Assembly: GCA_024401915.1 (NCBI GenBank)
Contig: JAKSKA010000060.1
Location: 1-8,068, forward strand
Reading direction: 5' to 3'
Origin: Bacteroidales bacterium
GTDB taxonomy: Bacteria; Bacteroidota; Bacteroidia; Bacteroidales; UBA932
Length of the DNA stretch: 8,068 nucleotides
The position numbers and the translations under genes were made by a program. The notes beneath the pieces were generated by a model. The model was given only the letters and a program-made list of their open reading frames with translations. It was not told the origin of the DNA and did not search any database. The first letter of the stretch is position 1, and each line of letters starts with the position of its first letter. Positions 6,193 to 8,068 of this stretch are shown one piece after another.

Positions 6193-8068
6193 CAGAACTT
6201 GAAATCAACGATTATAGGAATATGATCTGAAGGGTCGTAGTAATCGGGTTCCACGGTCGATTTCACCCTCTGGGCATAATCATCATACAGGACCGTGGCG
6301 AACACAACCTTTTCATACAGTGCCGGGGACAGGTAGATGAAATCGATTCGCGAGCTTGTCGTCTTGAAGTAATATCCGTCATACCAGTCGGCGATGAGAT
6401 CCTTAAGATCCGAGTTCTCCGTGATATATGTATGGGCCTTGTAGCGACAAGTGGTACCCTCGGCATCGTAATACCATTTATCCCTCGGAGACTGCGAGTT
6501 GAAGTCGCCGAGCATTATCCAGTTGGTCTCTGAAGAGTAAGTGGATGATGAGACGGTAGCGTTCATTATGGTCTTTATCTCATCTACCTGGTAAGCATCC
6601 ACGCCGTCAACCGTATATTTCGTGGTCGGAGCGAGATGGAGGGGCACTATGTTGATTTTCTTCCCTCCGGCCGTAAGGTGGACATAACCGCCACCGTGGG
6701 TCGTCAGGGTGGAAGTCCCCCCCTCTGCAAGAGCAACCTTTGCGGAGTAGGTGACGTTCTTGACGCTGGTGATTGGGTAAACCGAAGTCACCTCCTGGGG
6801 GAAGCTGTCTCCAGACGATTTGTAGCGGGATCCCGTTCCTGCTACATAACTGTGGCCATAACCGGAGGCCAACGTCGCCCAGGCGCTGGAACTGGTCACG
6901 AGGTTGCCGGTTTTCCCGCCATAGCTGTGGTTCGATTTCGCCTCGCAAAATACGCAGATGTCAGGCTGGTACTTCTTGACCCAGGCCTTGAATTTCTTAT
7001 AACTGTCTGGCTGGCCGGCCATCATTCCGTTCTGTATGTTCCAATAGAGGAGACGGACGACTCCGGAAGGCTTGGCCGTGCGGTCCTGGACCTTCTTTAC
7101 AACGATATTGTCGAGATAGAAGCCGTGATTGTAAGTGCTCGTCGCCTGGGATGTGACAAGGTAGAGTTTCGACTTGCCGTTGAGATTCCCGACATCGAGG
7201 CTGACGCGATGCCAGCTCTTCCCCTCGGAATCGCTCGCCGGGATGGTAATGCTCGAATAATCCTGGGTGAACGTTCCCTCTACAGCGCAGAAATTGAAAT
7301 TCTTCTTGTCCAGCGTCACCTCCGCTCCGTCGATGCGGGCGCCCTTGATGATGCCGCCATTCTGGATGGTGATTGTCAGATTGTCCCTTATGCTGGCCGT
7401 ATAGCACATATCGAACTCGACCTTCGCATCGATGATACCGTCGATGTTGGAGAAAGAGGGTGTCTTGAAGAGCGAACGGAGATTGTTGGACGCTGCGCCG
7501 CAGGCAATGAAGCCGGGATACTCCTGGCAGCGGTAGAGCCAGTAGTCCATAATGTTGCGGCTGTTGCAGTAGGACTCCGTCATACTGTGGAATTCAGCTA
7601 CGGTCTTCGAGGCATTCGCGGCCGAATAGACCTGGATATAGCCCGTACCCGGGTTGTTGTATGAAGGCTCCTTGAACGCGAGCTCGAGGCCGGTGAGGTC
7701 CTGGCCTCCATCCGTTCCCATAGTAGTGGTGCTCGGAGAATATCCGAGGGTGCCGTTTCCGCCCATAATGTTGCCGCCCCACACGAAGCAGTCGAAGCCC
7801 TCATAGAACATAATGTCCGGATCGGGACTGTACGCCGCATCGAAGGTGAAGGTTTCGCCGCTGCCGACGGTGAATTCAGGAAGGCTGACCACACACACCT
7901 TGCGGTCCATTCCGCACATCGTGAGCTTCATATCAGTGTACGTGCCGGGGCCGACGATGATTTCGAATTCGCCGTCCGGGGATGTTCCGGCGCCGCCGTT
8001 GGTCAGGTTGAGGACCGCGCTGTCAATGCTCTTTTTCGTGCGCACGAGGGCAGGCATCGCGCCGACCG
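6192..8068 (-). CDS. Multidomain endonuclease/exonuclease/phosphatase-family protein (5' end beyond window)
   Basis: The frame is open to the right edge without a stop, so the N-terminus is missing. The in-frame ATG at 8057 is probably internal, since the protein there begins mid-domain with no signal peptide. Numbering from that Met, residues 1-80 look like a small beta-rich module, about 120-325 a beta-sandwich (jelly-roll-like, closing with GFYLDNIVV at 312-320), and 335-621 an EEP domain (PF03372). The EEP catalytic set appears complete: N340 in YWNIQ, E372, H474 in PLHLAP, GDFN with D518 and N520, D572 in SRIDFIY, and D611-H612 in SDHIP. This fold hydrolyses phosphodiester bonds; DNase, RNase, sphingomyelinase-like and inositol-phosphatase activities all occur. 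The accessory beta modules suggest an exported protein, in periplasm or on the surface. It is translationally coupled to the acyltransferase downstream. Substrate unknown. Confidence 0.85.
   Translation of the reverse strand, partial: VGAMPALVRTKKSIDSAVLNLTNGGAGTSPDGEFEIIVGPGTYTDMKLTMCGMDRKVCVVSLPEFTVGSGETFTFDAAYSPDPDIMFYEGFDCFVWGGNIMGGNGTLGYSPSTTTMGTDGGQDLTGLELAFKEPSYNNPGTGYIQVYSAANASKTVAEFHSMTESYCNSRNIMDYWLYRCQEYPGFIACGAASNNLRSLFKTPSFSNIDGIIDAKVEFDMCYTASIRDNLTITIQNGGIIKGARIDGAEVTLDKKNFNFCAVEGTFTQDYSSITIPASDSEGKSWHRVSLDVGNLNGKSKLYLVTSQATSTYNHGFYLDNIVVKKVQDRTAKPSGVVRLLYWNIQNGMMAGQPDSYKKFKAWVKKYQPDICVFCEAKSNHSYGGKTGNLVTSSSAWATLASGYGHSYVAGTGSRYKSSGDSFPQEVTSVYPITSVKNVTYSAKVALAEGGTSTLTTHGGGYVHLTAGGKKINIVPLHLAPTTKYTVDGVDAYQVDEIKTIMNATVSSSTYSSETNWIMLGDFNSQSPRDKWYYDAEGTTCRYKAHTYITENSDLKDLIADWYDGYYFKTTSSRIDFIYLSPALYEKVVFATVLYDDYAQRVKSTVEPDYYDPSDHIPIIVDFKF

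Noticed and set aside
6636..7664. 342-residue open frame on the plus strand opposite the EEP-family gene
   Set aside because: It is the antisense shadow of a coding region with a complete catalytic motif set. Its Val/Arg/Ala-rich composition and lack of any motif argue against a protein.
1..8068. CRISPR array, tRNA/rRNA genes, insertion sequence or phage genes
   Set aside because: No regularly spaced repeats, no recognisable RNA gene sequence, and no transposase, integrase or phage-like protein was found on either strand.

Overview
The window looks like chromosomal DNA from a member of the Bacteroidota, probably a GC-rich gut or rumen Bacteroidales. The grounds are: matches to the Bacteroides-type -7 promoter element (TAnnTTTG); A-rich regions rather than Shine-Dalgarno sites before starts; a Bacteroidetes-like lutABC set; and a large probably secreted protein with beta-sandwich modules ahead of an endonuclease/exonuclease/phosphatase domain. 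Genus is not determinable from the sequence alone.

Layout. Left block (minus strand, 98-1832): a capsular-polysaccharide-type glycosyltransferase followed, with an 8-nt overlap, by a LicD-family nucleotidyl/phosphotransferase. A GC hairpin overlaps the licD stop codon, and the first 99 bases hold three small palindromes. Centre (plus strand, 1895-5226): lutA-lutB-lutC, the iron-sulfur L-lactate oxidation complex, followed 2 nt later by a second LicD-family gene. All four are overlapping or abutting and read as one operon. Right block (minus strand, 5266-8068): a large protein ending in an EEP phosphodiesterase/nuclease domain, cut by the right edge of the window, followed with a 1-nt overlap by an LpxL/HtrB-like acyltransferase. 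Right and centre blocks converge across a 39-nt spacer.

The left and centre blocks diverge from a 62-nt AT-rich spacer. This spacer holds a 29-nt near-perfect inverted repeat (1849-1877). The outer part of each arm is a match to the Bacteroides -7 box, one pointing at lutA and the other at the glycosyltransferase, each 16-17 nt from its start codon. This is the most striking non-coding signal here: it suggests one dyad-symmetric site controlling both transcription units.

Working together (inference): three of the four blocks concern the cell surface: glycan extension (glycosyltransferase), phospho-substituent transfer (two LicD proteins of equal length, 271 aa) and lipid A-type acylation. 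Lactate oxidation is linked to this surface programme by a shared divergent control region and by a licD gene at the end of the lut operon. No clearly novel defence, mobile or CRISPR system is visible.
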